DNA from: Strongyloides papillosus | Lineage: Eukaryota > Nematoda > Chromadorea > Rhabditida > Strongyloididae | Length of the DNA: 64,000 nucleotides | Direction: 5' to 3' | Assembly: GCA_005656395.1 (NCBI GenBank) | Contig: SRSI01000004.1 | Location: forward strand, 434,001-498,000 | Part shown: in pieces, positions 36,392-48,035 of the stretch | Position numbering within the stretch: position 1 is the stretch's first letter | Layout: each line of letters starts with the position of its first letter | Position numbers and translations under genes: made by a program | Notes under the pieces: generated by a model | The model's database searches: none | What the model was told of the DNA's origin: nothing | What the model saw: only the letters and a program-made list of their open reading frames with translations

Positions 36392-37168
36392 TTAATTATA
36401 ATGTTTTTTGAAAATATGATTACCAATTAACTCACAAATACCTCCAAGCTTTTCTATTTTCATCTTCTCATGCATGCAAGTGCATCCTTTTTTCATATAA
36501 ATATGAACATTGACACTCATACATGTACAATATTCAATTTGCCTTGCTGTTTGTTTATTAAATTCATTCAATTCAACAGAACATTTTTTATCATTATTGT
36601 AACAGGTATTTGCTATGTATTTAACACAACTATGTAGACAATGTTGGAATTTTTTGAAATAAGAAAATGTTAAAAGATTCTTTTTATTTTGTGGTGTCTC
36701 AGAGAATATATTAGCGGTGGAATTTTTGCGATAATGCATGTGATAATAAGTTAAATTGTACTTTGGGATATAAACATCACGAGTATCTTTACCGTTATCT
36801 TTTGTACAAAAGTTAAATAAAGTACAATCGTATTTTTTTTCACTTTTATAATCATCTTGATGTTCATTAAAACAAATATCAACTGTTTTTTCGACGTTAT
36901 CAGCAAAGTATTGTAAAAAATGTGAACAACTTGATACACATTGCTTTCTTGAAGTAAATGATTTTTCTCGACAATAGTCAACCTCTGAACAACGGCATTT
37001 TCTAGAGATATTGGGTTCACCAACTACAGTAAATGTTTGGGTTGCAGAGTATTTAACATTACTAGTTAATATTGTCCCATTCTTGGTTTTCTCCTGTTTA
37101 AATGAAGTAACTGAACATATAAATAAAAAAATAATAAAATATTGAAAGGGAAACTTAGAGTAGATCAT
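36392..37168 (-). CDS. Secreted cysteine-rich protein of unknown function
   Basis: Single exon, 258 residues. A clear signal peptide covers residues 1-22 (FIIFLFICSVTS). The mature region has about 20 Cys in repeating spacings, such as KCRCSEVDYC..CVSSCSHFL, CLHSCVKYIANTC, EYCTCMSV and GCTCMHEK. Several N-glycosylation sequons are present (NGT, NIS, NLT, NST). The spacing suggests two related halves, each with a CxxxC pair after a hydrophobic helix start. I do not recognise the family. It looks like an extracellular or cuticle/excretory product. The context gives no hint of function. Confidence 0.75.
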   Translation of the reverse strand: MIYSKFPFQYFIIFLFICSVTSFKQEKTKNGTILTSNVKYSATQTFTVVGEPNISRKCRCSEVDYCREKSFTSRKQCVSSCSHFLQYFADNVEKTVDICFNEHQDDYKSEKKYDCTLFNFCTKDNGKDTRDVYIPKYNLTYYHMHYRKNSTANIFSETPQNKKNLLTFSYFKKFQHCLHSCVKYIANTCYNNDKKCSVELNEFNKQTARQIEYCTCMSVNVHIYMKKGCTCMHEKMKIEKLGGICELIGNHIFKKHYN

Positions 37169-37814
37169 TTCTTCTACGCTTTAATAATATTTAGATAAAA
37201 GAATGCCAATAATTATGTTTTTTTCCTCTATATATACTATTAAATCCCGCAAAAATTGACATTTTATATAATTTATTGTTGCAACAAGCAATCAACTAAT
37301 TAGTATACTACACATTTAAAAATTTAGTGTTTCATATTAAAAACATTAAATTGCAATAAATAACAAGCCATCATCTTTATGATATGAAATATATATTTAA
37401 AAAAAATGCAAATGAATTGTAGTCACAGAATGTTATAAATCCCTTCTATCAAAATTAGTATCTTTTTGATATAAATTTATGTTATGTATATTAACATGAT
37501 GTTGAAAAAATTATATTCACTTTGAGATGTTTATCAATTTTTAGATGTAAAGTAATCTTTTGAAATAATTTATGCACTCTTGATTAATTATTTTAGTACT
37601 AAAAATTATTAATTTGAATGTAATATACATAGATTTTTAATTGCATTTATTTATCAGTAAGAATATTTTTAGCCATAAACTTTAAATTCAATATTTGCAA
37701 GATATATACATTGTTCTAATCAATATAAAAATAAATTTATTTATATTTGATTATAATTAATTCATTTCCCTAATTTAATTTGCAATGACATTAAAGTAAA
37801 ACTAAAAGAAAAAA
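37169..37814. other. Intergenic region between divergent genes
   Basis: About 0.65 kb of AT-rich sequence between the secreted Cys-rich gene (-) and the glycerate kinase (+). TATA-like TATATATAC lies near 37231, on the side of the minus-strand gene. Nothing else recognised. Confidence 0.45.
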
Positions 37815-39863
37815 ATGGAAGTAAGGAAGAGATTTCATCATGAAAATGTGAACAATATAAAAGAGGAATATGGTAAACATACTGATAGACTATACCACAA
37901 CAAATACAACATAGAAAAAGTTAAAAAATTGAAGAGGATTAATGAAATAAGAAAAGGTAGGATATTAAACAAAATTGTTTAGATATTAATTTCATTTTAC
38001 TAATATTATCTCTAGGTATATATTATAAATTTTTAAATTATTTTTCAAACATAATAATCTTAAATTTAAAAACATTTTTTTACTGATAAGTATCAATTTG
38101 AATATTATTAAATTATATTATAATTTATATTATTTTAATTGTACATGTAAAAAGAAATATTTAATAAAATTGTCTTCCCATTAAGTTACTAAGATTTTTC
38201 TATTTCAGATATTATGGACAAAATTACACACTTTTTTATTTGTAACAAATTACTATTATTAATTTTATTTGTTGTGCCAATAGCCACGATAATTTACTTC
38301 ATTTTACTATCAAATTCTATTAATCAAAATGATATTTTTTATCTGAGGCAAAAAATTAAATCTTCTTTAACCAAAATTGATCCAAAAGATTTAGTAATTA
38401 AAAGTATACATAATAATATAGATAATATTTTATCAGATAAAAATAGGCAAAATATCCATATAATAGCATTTGGTAAAGCCGCTTTTCCAATGATTATAGG
38501 TGCAGAAAGTGAATTAGGAAAATATGTATTATCATCTATTGCTTCAATTCCCTATGATGTTAATATACCAAAAGTAGCAAATCTAAAGACAATCTTTTTT
38601 AAAGGAGGAAAAAATAATTTACCTGATAAAGGTTCATTAGAAGCAACCAATCAAATAAATAATTTTATCAACAATATACCGAAGGATGATGTTGTACTGA
38701 TTTTAATAAGTGGTGGTGGTTCAGCATTACTTCCAGCACCAATTCCCGGGGTTACATTGGAAGAAAAGTCTAGTATAATAAAATTGGTTGCTGCTCATAG
38801 TGCGGATATTCGCCAGTTAAATATTGTATGTTAAATTATCATTATTTTAAAGTTCTTTTAGATAAGACAATCATTAAGTACAATAAAAGGAGGACAATTA
38901 GCTGAAAAATTGTACCCCAGAAAAGTGATATCTCTAATATTGAGTGATATTGTTGGTGATCCTATTCAATACATTGCAAGTGGTCCAACATATATAAGTG
39001 AAAGTATAGAAGGTGAAAGTCGCAGAATAAGAAGGTATAAGGAAGCAATTGGTGTCTTAAAAGAACTTAATCTTTTTTCAAATATTTCACCTCATATTTT
39101 AGAAGCAATGAAAATTTATGCCTATGACAAAGATAATATGGAAGATAAAACTTTACTTAACGATGGGAGGGTTCGAAATTATATTATTGGTAATAATATG
39201 AAGGGGCTTCAAATTTTGCGTGATAATTTAATGTCATTACCTTGTGATTATTGTCTTGATGATGTAGCGATTGTAACAGATTCATTGGAAGGAGATGTTG
39301 AGGTCTTGGCAAAAAACTATTGCATTGTTATTAAAAAGTTCTTAGAATATGGTAAAATTGATTTATCTTCTATTAACTCAACAATAAAACCCTATAAAAT
39401 TAAATCAAATCAAACAAAGATAGGATTTTTATTTGGAGGAGAATGGGTAATAAAATTAAATAAAAATAATAAAAACGGTATTGGTGGCCGTAATCAACAT
39501 TTAGTTTTAGAGATTTTAAGTAATTTAATTAATCAAATACATGATAGTAGTGTTTTAGAAAAGAGAAACTTTAAGCTACTATCATTTAACACAGATGGTT
39601 TTGATGGCCCAACATTGGCTGCCGGAGCAATGATAGATGGCAAAGATTTGATATATTTTTTATCACAAAATAGTAATGACAACTACAAGGAGATTGTAAA
39701 CGATGATTTTACAATACTCAATATAACTACCCATTTAGCTAATAGAAATTCTTTTAAATTTTGGGAAAAATATAAAAGTAGTAGAAATCATATTGTGACT
39801 GGGAGGACAAACACAAATTTTATGGATATAACTATACTCATTTTAGAGATACTAAGTAATTAA
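37815..39863 (+). CDS. glyctk: Glycerate 2-kinase (GLYCTK/MOFRL family) with N-terminal membrane anchor
   Basis: Exons 37815-37956, 38209-38825 and 38862-39863; introns 252 and 36 bp; 586 residues. The enzyme body carries the family blocks HIIAFGKAAFPMI, LILISGGGSALLPAPIPGVT, QSLSTIKGGQLAEKL, SDIVGDPIQYIASGPT, GIGGRNQHLVLEIL, NTDGFDGPTLAAGAMIDG and the final HIVTGRTNTNFMDI of the MOFRL domain. It phosphorylates D-glycerate to 2-phosphoglycerate in serine and fructose catabolism. Exon 1 adds a basic 49-residue leader ahead of a hydrophobic stretch (LLLLILFVVPIATIIYFILL), giving a predicted type II membrane topology that is unusual for this family. The ATG at 38214 could serve as an alternative start, still including the anchor. 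Confidence 0.93.
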
Positions 39864-41305
39864 TAAAATGTAAATTGTGAGTATTAATTTAAATAAAATA
39901 AATATTGTTTATTATACAACTATTTTTATAATTATTTTATTTTTTTAAATTTTAAAAAACATATTACTAACATTACTAATGTACGCTTATCTTCCTGTTT
40001 TTTAACTATATTTTTTAAAATATTTTACTACTATGAAAATTAATTTTCATTTTTCCATCCTATACATACTTCATTTACTTTAATTTCCTTTAAACTTATA
40101 TTTTTTTCTCATACTGTGCAAATAAATTGCTAATCAAAAATATTTAGATAGAGTTTATTTTCATAATTCTTTATTGGTCTCAAATGAATTAATCAAGAAT
40201 GGGTAGGTTAGTTGGGGCAAATAAAGATATTACATTTCAATTGTATCACTTTATCTCTTCAATCATTTGATGTTGAGTTACAAAACAACAAAAATTTCTT
40301 ATTTTACATGTTTTTATATTATTTTTATTCTTGATATCGTATAGTCAATGTCTGACATGAATGTCTAGAAGGAATGTTTTTGAAGATTTGAGATTATAAG
40401 TTAATAATTGTCAATTTAATTAATATCTATTATACTCCTTCCATTCATACTTGACATTTAAATCTTTCTCATAACTTTGTTTTGTTTTACAAACTTTTTT
40501 TTATCCTTTATACAAGTAATTTGACGTTTTTAAAAGTATATTTAGTTATAATTTAAGTCACACTGTTATATCAAACATATAAAACCTCAGGAGACTTAAA
40601 TTTTCATCTATTCAACTAGTTAAAATATATGCCAAAAGTAAATAGAAAAAATTATTTTATTTCTCCATAATCATATTTTTAATAATCTCTTTTTGTCAAA
40701 TTTCATAAAATTTTTTATGTTCATTTCTAATCATAAATTTTAAAATGCTGTATTCGCTAGTCTTTTGACTTACATATCTTTGAGTAAAATTGTTTAGGAA
40801 AATGTATGCCATAATCATAGAATATATATTTGAAAATATTGCCTTTACCAAACAAAAATTGCAACTATTATTTTCATCTTTGACTGAACATGTAAAATAT
40901 CATTTTTAAGCTATCAATTTAAAATTGTTTAGGGATTATTCTTCATAAATCACAAACATATCCATAGTATTTATTATATATTCTTTGTCTTACTACAATG
41001 ATATGGTTTACACCATAATATTATAATTTTTTAATCTAATTTATATATGTTTCACTATTAATCTAACTTTTTCTGACATGTTCTTCCAAGGTAAAAAGAG
41101 ATATTTCATTGTAATCATTTTCATCTAATTATTAATATATCAGTTGTCTTAATTAATCTGTTGAATAATAGCATTTATTTCAATTTTAAAAGAACAATAA
41201 AAATTTTTTTATTTCGTAAATAAATGAATATAAAATTAGTTGATATAAATATGTATATTTATAAATCATTCATTTATATATCAATTACAATTCTTTTTAG
41301 TTAAT
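39864..41305 (+). other. Intergenic region
   Basis: About 1.4 kb of AT-rich DNA. It contains the 3' UTR of the glycerate kinase and the promoter of the next secreted protein. No coding or structural feature seen. Confidence 0.5.
41291..41300 (+). promoter_or_regulatory. Probable trans-splice (or 5' UTR) acceptor
   Basis: TTCTTTTTAG lies five bases before the ATG at 41306 and there is no upstream coding frame. This is the usual arrangement of a nematode spliced-leader acceptor and supports the chosen start. Confidence 0.65.
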
Positions 41306-42349
41306 ATGACACGATTTAAAGTCTTTTTGCTTATATTTTTCTTCTTTGTTATATTTGCCGTTACTTCAATCAATTGCAACGATGGTAATACTAGAAGAAG
41401 ACATGTTGATGGACACCACCACAAGGTAAAAGTGCCTATTATTTAATTTTTTAGTAATTTTTTATCATTGTAGGGTAAACATTCGAAAAATGAAACGGAA
41501 ATAAAGAAAATGACAAAGGAGGAGAAAAATAAGGAAATTAAAATACTGATTGGATTAAGAAAAGATGCTGAGATACTTAAAAAGAATTTGAATAAACAAA
41601 CATTTAAAATTTTATTTACCAAATCTAAAAAACAGGGAAAAGTTAGGGAGGAGAAAAAAGAAAATAATAAATTGCAATTTTTGTCTCTTTGGAGGCAAAA
41701 AATGAGGAATCGTATGAAAAGTTTAATGAGGAAAATCAATAGATTGGAGAAAAAAATCAAAAAAATGAATTTAAAGGAAAAAAATAGGAAGGAAAAAGAA
41801 AGGAAATCAAATACGGAAACAAACATTATTTCTGATGATATTATTAAAGAAAGAGTTAAAGTAGCTGGAATTTCTAATGAATCAAATCATAATATCAAAA
41901 AAAACCATAGAAAGGATAAAAAGATGCATAAACATGTAACTGTTAATAAAAATATTAATGATGCCAAAATTATTGAAAATGATGTGAAAGAGGAACGTTT
42001 AAAATCATTTCATTTATCACAAAATATTTCTTTAAATGGTTTAGTTGGTTCATCCTGCCAAAGCCACAATGAATGTAAACCAGGACTATGTTGTCACCGA
42101 GTAAAACATCCAAGGCCTTCTGATCCAATTGCTGTTTGTGTGTTACATGATTTAATTGATGGTTCACCATGTAAACATTCCTGTGCATGTCATTCAGGAC
42201 TACAATGTTTCTCTCCATCTAAAAATCCCAAAATTATAAATGACCAAGCAACGTGCAAAAAAGCTTCAACTACTGATTTTATGAATGGTGTTTATGAAAA
42301 TAGCAAGGAAACAGTTTTCGATATAGATCAGTTTAAATTTTCTTTTTAA
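41306..42349 (+). CDS. Secreted protein with Dickkopf/colipase-like 10-cysteine domain
   Basis: Exons 41306-41425 and 41474-42349 (48-bp intron) give 331 residues. A signal peptide ends near residue 24 (FAVTSINC). A Lys/Glu/Asn-rich, probably coiled or disordered region (about 45-225) follows. Ten Cys lie at residues 235, 241, 246, 247, 262, 273, 277, 279, 285 and 301, spaced C-x5-C-x4-CC-x14-C-x10-C-x3-C-x-C-x5-C-x15-C. The order with an adjacent CC and a later CxC (GSSCQSHNECKPGLCC, SCACHSGLQC) is that of the second Cys domain of Dickkopf and of colipase/prokineticin folds. Dickkopf proteins antagonise Wnt co-receptors; whether this one does is unknown. Fold call moderate, gene model strong. 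Confidence 0.75.
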
Positions 42350-42887
42350 AATGTCCTTTTGTTCTTCTTGTTTATCATAAAATAAAAATGTCAACTTCTT
42401 CATTTATAATTAAACAACTGTTTACGTCATTCCTTTAGAAAAGTATGACAACTTATGAGTTTACAAATTTCCTTATCTAGTACACTTTAAAATATTTTTT
42501 TACTACAAAGTAATGTTAAAAAAATAAATATTTTAATTCTGTTTTAAAAGTAATTTCCAATCACTGATATGATAACAAGATCAGAGTAATTTTGTACGAT
42601 AAAGGCATGTTGACGCAAGAATTAAGTATATTTTGAATTTGATGGATACAGTGAAAATGATAATTGATAATAAAACACTGAAAATTATGCATTGCTGACG
42701 TCTACTTAAGATATTAAATTTGATAAGAATATTGTTGATTGGAAGTCAATATTTATAAAAGTAATAATTTTTACGATTTCAAATGCATTATATGGACATT
42801 TGTCTCAGCATAATTCTAAATATACTTATTATACAAAAAAAGTAATAGTTCTTTTATAAATTTTTTCCTTTCTTTCTAGACAATAAA
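42350..42887 (+). other. Intergenic region
   Basis: About 0.54 kb between two same-strand secreted-protein genes. It holds a 3' UTR and a short promoter. No other feature seen. Confidence 0.5.
42871..42879 (+). promoter_or_regulatory. Probable trans-splice (or 5' UTR) acceptor
   Basis: TCTTTCTAG lies eight bases before the ATG at 42888, with a pyrimidine tract upstream. No earlier in-frame coding is present. This fits a spliced-leader acceptor. Confidence 0.65.
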
Positions 42888-43592
42888 ATGAATATTAAAT
42901 ACTTCCTTGTTATACTTTGTATCGTCCTTCTTATCACTTTTGACTTAGCTGAAGCTGGAAAGAAAGTTGGAAAGAAGTAAGTTTTATATTTGTTTTTTTT
43001 TCTTAACTAATTTATACAATAGAGGTAAAGAATCTAAAGCTGTTGAAGGAAAAGGAAAGAAATCTGAAAAAGTAAAGGAACCAAAAGTCAAAGCTGAAAA
43101 AACTAAAGTTGAAAAGGTTAAAGGAAAAAAAGTTAAGAAATCAAAAAAAACCGAAAAGGTTGTTGAAGAGAAAGTTGTTGAGGAACCAAAAGTTGAAGAG
43201 GTTGTAGAAGAAGTACATGCAGAGGCAGAAGTTGTTGACAAACATCAAGAAGAAGCCCTTGTTAGAGATGAAATCCCAACCAAAGTCTCAACACTTCAAG
43301 AAAAAATTGCTGCTGCTAAAGCCGCTAAACAAGCTAAAGCTTCCTCAGCTTATGAACAATGCAAACAAGAATGCAGAGCTAAAAGAGATCAACTCACAGC
43401 TCAAGAAGTAAGTATAGAAAATACTATAAAAAATAATATCTTTTTTAGTATGTTGATAAGCTTAAACAAGAACTTGCTGATGCACAAGAATATTTAGCTT
43501 CCCAACCTATCCCAGAAACACAAGCTGCACCAGTTACTCCAGAAACAACAACTGATGTTCCAGTTCTCAGTAAGACTAGAGGAGAACTTTAA
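42888..43592 (+). CDS. Secreted Lys/Val/Glu-rich repetitive protein
   Basis: Exons 42888-42976, 43023-43407 and 43449-43592; introns 46 and 41 bp; 205 residues. The signal peptide covers residues 1-23 (ILCIVLLITFDLAEA). The mature protein begins with a basic KVEK/KVKG-type repeat tract (about 30-75), then an acidic KVVEEPKVEEVVEEV tract. Next comes an Ala/Lys helix with two Cys (YEQCKQECRAKRDQL), a short coiled coil (YVDKLKQELADAQEYL) and a Pro/Thr tail ending GEL. Codon use is richer in GTT, GAA, AAG and GCT than in neighbouring genes, suggesting high expression. I do not know the family. A structural or excretory/secretory protein is plausible. Confidence 0.75.
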
Positions 43593-46500
43593 GAAAAATT
43601 ATTATTTTGCAAAAAACTTTTTATTAATTAATTAATAAAAAAATTAGTCATTCAAATTAAATATTTGAAGAGAAAAAATGATAATGAATTTCTTTATACC
43701 TTTCTATTAAATTTCACTTGTCCCTTTTTAGTAAAATAAAATATTTTATTTTATAAAATCTTCTACACATTTTGAACAATAATAAAATGTGTCTCTTGAC
43801 ATTTAATTTATGATATAATAATTAAAATTACAATCTTTACAATTACATTTATAATTCAAAATAAATAGAAAGTAAAATTATATTAACCTGTTTCGTGGAT
43901 ATTCCCTTTTAGTAAAACTGCCTTCACCTTTCTAATTTTATCCTTCCACCTTTCTTTACTATTCCACTTCTATACTTCTTTAAAAAGTTTATCTTATGTC
44001 ATTCAATTTCAGGAATATCATTAATCAACAAAAATCTACATTCTTCATCTTAATCATCATCATTAATTTCATATTTTTAAATACTGTAGCAGCATGATAA
44101 ATATTTAAAACATTTAATAAGTTACTATAAACAATTTTAATCAAATTTACTTGAAACATCACCACATCAAAAATTTCAATCAACTACATTTAATCTTAAT
44201 TCATAGATGGATGGATATATGCACATATATATTTAAATATCTAAACAAAATCTCATTCGCCAATTGCCTTTGGTTAAATTAAAAGTTGTATAACAAAAAA
44301 TATAAAAATCTTATTGTATTTTCAATGCCTTGTGACCTGCATAATTTTATTATATTAAGGATAAGAAACATATAAAGATAATAAATTTTTCAGATGTTGA
44401 TTAAAAGAGATGAGAGAAACAACTTTAAAAGATAACAAGTACTATGACGTTTAGTGCCATCATTTTCGATTTCAAACTAATTTTACTTTCCAAACAACTA
44501 AATACAAAAAATATATTTATTATTTTTTAACTTTAAACAAATAATTTTAGCACATTAGCTTTTATTTAACTTTAATGTTAATTATTAGTAATTATAACTG
44601 TATTATTAGTATTAATAGAAAAAATTTCTTTTACCTTTTTTTTGTTGTAATTTAACATAATTGATAATTATATTTGGTAAAATTATGTTAATAAAATTAA
44701 GAAATTTTTAGTGAATTTTAATTTAACGCAATATCCTATTAACTTATTGTTACAACTATATTTTAATATTTTAAAATTAAATAAGGGCAATTAAATATTT
44801 ACTAGGTTTTAATGAATAATAAAAATTAATAAATCAATTTAAGGCTTCAATGTAGTAAATATAATGTTATTTTACTCTATCTTTATAATTTTTTAATTTA
44901 TTACCAAGTTACTCAAAAGTCTTACTAACAAAAACATTATCAAAAATACTATCTTTTTAATACTATATATGGAAAACATTAAAATGACAAAAATATATAG
45001 TGTATTTTTTTTAAATAACTTTAAATATTTTATCATGTAAATTTTTGACAGACAATTTATATATAGATAAATAAAGGAATTTTAACAACGTCATAATTCA
45101 ATATTACTAACATAATTTTCTAACTACAAAAAGTGTAATAATTTATATTTAAAAATAAAAAATTTATAATTCTGTAAAAAATTTAATGCCAATATTTACA
45201 ACATAACACAATTTTATTTAAATTTAATATTGGTGATTTATAAAGTAAAATTATTTTTATCTCACAATATGGTGATCAAAACAAAATTTTAAAAAAATTG
45301 TATTTTATACGTATTAGAAACAACTTTTTAACATTATACTTTTAATATATTTTAAGGATATTTTCTCTATCTATCAAATCAACACCTATTTATTGAATTA
45401 TACTTTTAATATAAAAATATTATGATTATCTTTCATTTAAACAGTAGTATTCTTTACTTTTCCATTTAAATTTTTTTGCATTCCTGTCAAAACAAACATC
45501 TGAAAAATTTTTAATATTATGTATTGTTATTAAATGTCATTAATTAGTTAAAAAGTACCCATTATTGAAATATTACAATTTTTTGTTATTATTAATTATT
45601 TTTCTATTATATATATGTAATTTTGCCAGTAATGTTTTCCTAATATAAATAGTTTTAATTATTTGTTAGAATTAGAAAGTTTAAGAACATTAAATGTAAT
45701 GATAAATGAAGTTATTTGTTTCTTCTTGTGTTATAATTAATTTGACAAGTTATTCATTTTTAGTTCTTTATTATCATTAATTTCATGCATTCTTATTTTT
45801 TATACACGTCTACTTGTTATTGTCTATTTAGATAATTTTCAGATTTGAATAATTTAAAAAAGATATATAATTACAAATAATTTCTTTTAAACTTTCAAAT
45901 TAAATTTTATAGTATATTTAAACCTTTTCTCACAACTCATTTCTATTACCCTACTTCATTAACCTGAAAAGGTAACATTACAGTACAATTACTTTTTTTG
46001 GGGTTTAGCAATTAAAATGAAATAGTTGAATGAAGCTTGTTTCTTTCTTGATTAAGAAATCATTAATTAACAGGTCATAACGATCGAAATAAATGCCTTT
46101 ATTCATTTAATTATATCACTACATATCTCATCTCTATAAAATTTTCCTTTCATCCCATTTTAGTTATTTTCAAGTGTCATTTAATTATCTTTTCACTTTT
46201 AAATAATCCATTATAAACTATATCAACATGAAAATCAAAAGTAGAGCTCACTAAAATTTTGCGCCCTCTGGATCATCATATTTTATGTGAATAGTGTTGG
46301 ATTTTATAGATAAATTAGTTGATGACTACTTTTGTCTTCTTTACATTTCTTATTTCTAAACACCTGTAGACATGTTATCCTAGATTCACTTTTCATTACT
46401 TTATCTTCAATACATATACTCTCATTTAATGGTTGGTGATTTTTAATATGACATGAAGAAACGTTATATTAGACAGAACACTGATTAACAAAAAAGAAAA

Positions 46501-48035
46501 CATTCTTTAGTTCGAGTAAAATGTTACTGATTTTTATATAAATTTTTTCTTTTTTGAGTTCAAATGTTTCTAATATTTTAAAATTGTATTATTTAATTAG
46601 TACATTAATTATCTACCAAAATTTAACTCTATTTTTTATTTCATTCTATATGTTATTATCATAATCATAGATTGATCAATGATTAATATTATTATTCTCG
46701 ATTGTTTCTTATCTTTTATTCGAATACAAATTTAGAAATATTATCAACCTTCTGACATTGGTACCAATTAATATTTATAAAATATCATATTTTTATGTAA
46801 TATGAATATATATTCATCATTTGACATTCTTAATAATTAAATGATTTTTTATCTTATAGATAATGTTAAACCATAACCAATCGCTTTAAATTTTTATCAA
46901 AACTCATGTCAACTGATTTTTGTTCTCAAACAATTATAATAATTTTTGCCAAGAAAATTGCACATTTTTTGATATTAAAAATATTAAAACATTATTATTC
47001 TTCTATAAAATTCTTTATACTTATACTTATCACTTTTATATAATTTTATTATCATATTTAATACTTATCATTACTTTAATTAGTTTTCAATAGTTTCTAT
47101 ATCGTAACAATCATATATTTAGATATGAATACATGTATATATTTGTATAAAATGATAAGTAGTAAGTGCAAGAAGTTATAAAAGAAATACATTGTAAAAT
47201 TACCTTATAATTGTTATATTTTACCATCGAATTTTGATTTTTGGCCATATTAATTTTTATGATATTAAAATCACAAGACAAACTATTTAATGTATAATTT
47301 TTTATTCATTTATTAAAATTTTATAAGGTATATTTAAATAATAAGTATTTTTAATACTACTATAATTTTTTTATCAAGATTAATCAGAAGTATTTGGTAA
47401 TAAAAAGTAGTAATTTAACATTATAATATTATACTTTCTGATGAGTGAATAATTTACTATTACTTTTATAAATTTTGTACTTTTACTTAAATAAATAAAT
47501 ATTTTTTTATTTAACAGTATAGTTAAGTCGTTTACTAATAAACTAATAGTTTCATGAACCTGGTACAAAACATATAAAATGATATTCGCAACTAACATCA
47601 TTTATAAAAATTATAGTTAACGCACCAAAACAAATTTAATTAAATAAACTTAACGTTCACATTTTGTATACTTAAGTAAGGTGATTTCTTTTACGTACCA
47701 TGTACCCTACTGCCCCTTGTCTATTGTTTAACAAAATGCTACATACCTATATAGCTTCCTTCTGTTTTAGATCTATAGGAAAAAAAGTAGTTTTTCGATT
47801 TTCTTAAATATTTATTGGTACTTGTAATAAAAATATACAATTATTTAGTAAAGATAGATAAATTTAATATTTTGTCCTACTAATAGATATATTTCTTACA
47901 ACTACTCATATATTTTAACTTTCTAACAATTATTGTACTTTTTTTACATATTTATTAAGAGTCCTTTATAATGATCATTTACTATTTAATTTTTTTAGTT
48001 GTCTTATTTATTGTGAACTTGCATATGCTAAATCA
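43593..48035. other. Long intergenic region
   Basis: About 4.4 kb without a credible gene. Very AT-rich throughout; a pyrimidine-rich stretch lies around 43905-44050 and a less AT-rich block (TACCCTACTGCCCCTTGTC) at about 47703-47721, some 320 bp before the ETS gene start. The frame at 47380-47601 is not credible. A TTTTTTAG acceptor near 47991-47998 may be the splice or trans-splice site for the ETS mRNA. Confidence 0.45.

Noticed and set aside
36751..37023. 90-codon alternate frame within the secreted Cys-rich gene
   Set aside because: It overlaps the signal-peptide-containing frame and lacks the regular Cys spacing.
41443..41826. Minus-strand frame rich in Phe and Leu
   Set aside because: Antisense of the Lys/Glu-rich part of the Dickkopf-like protein.
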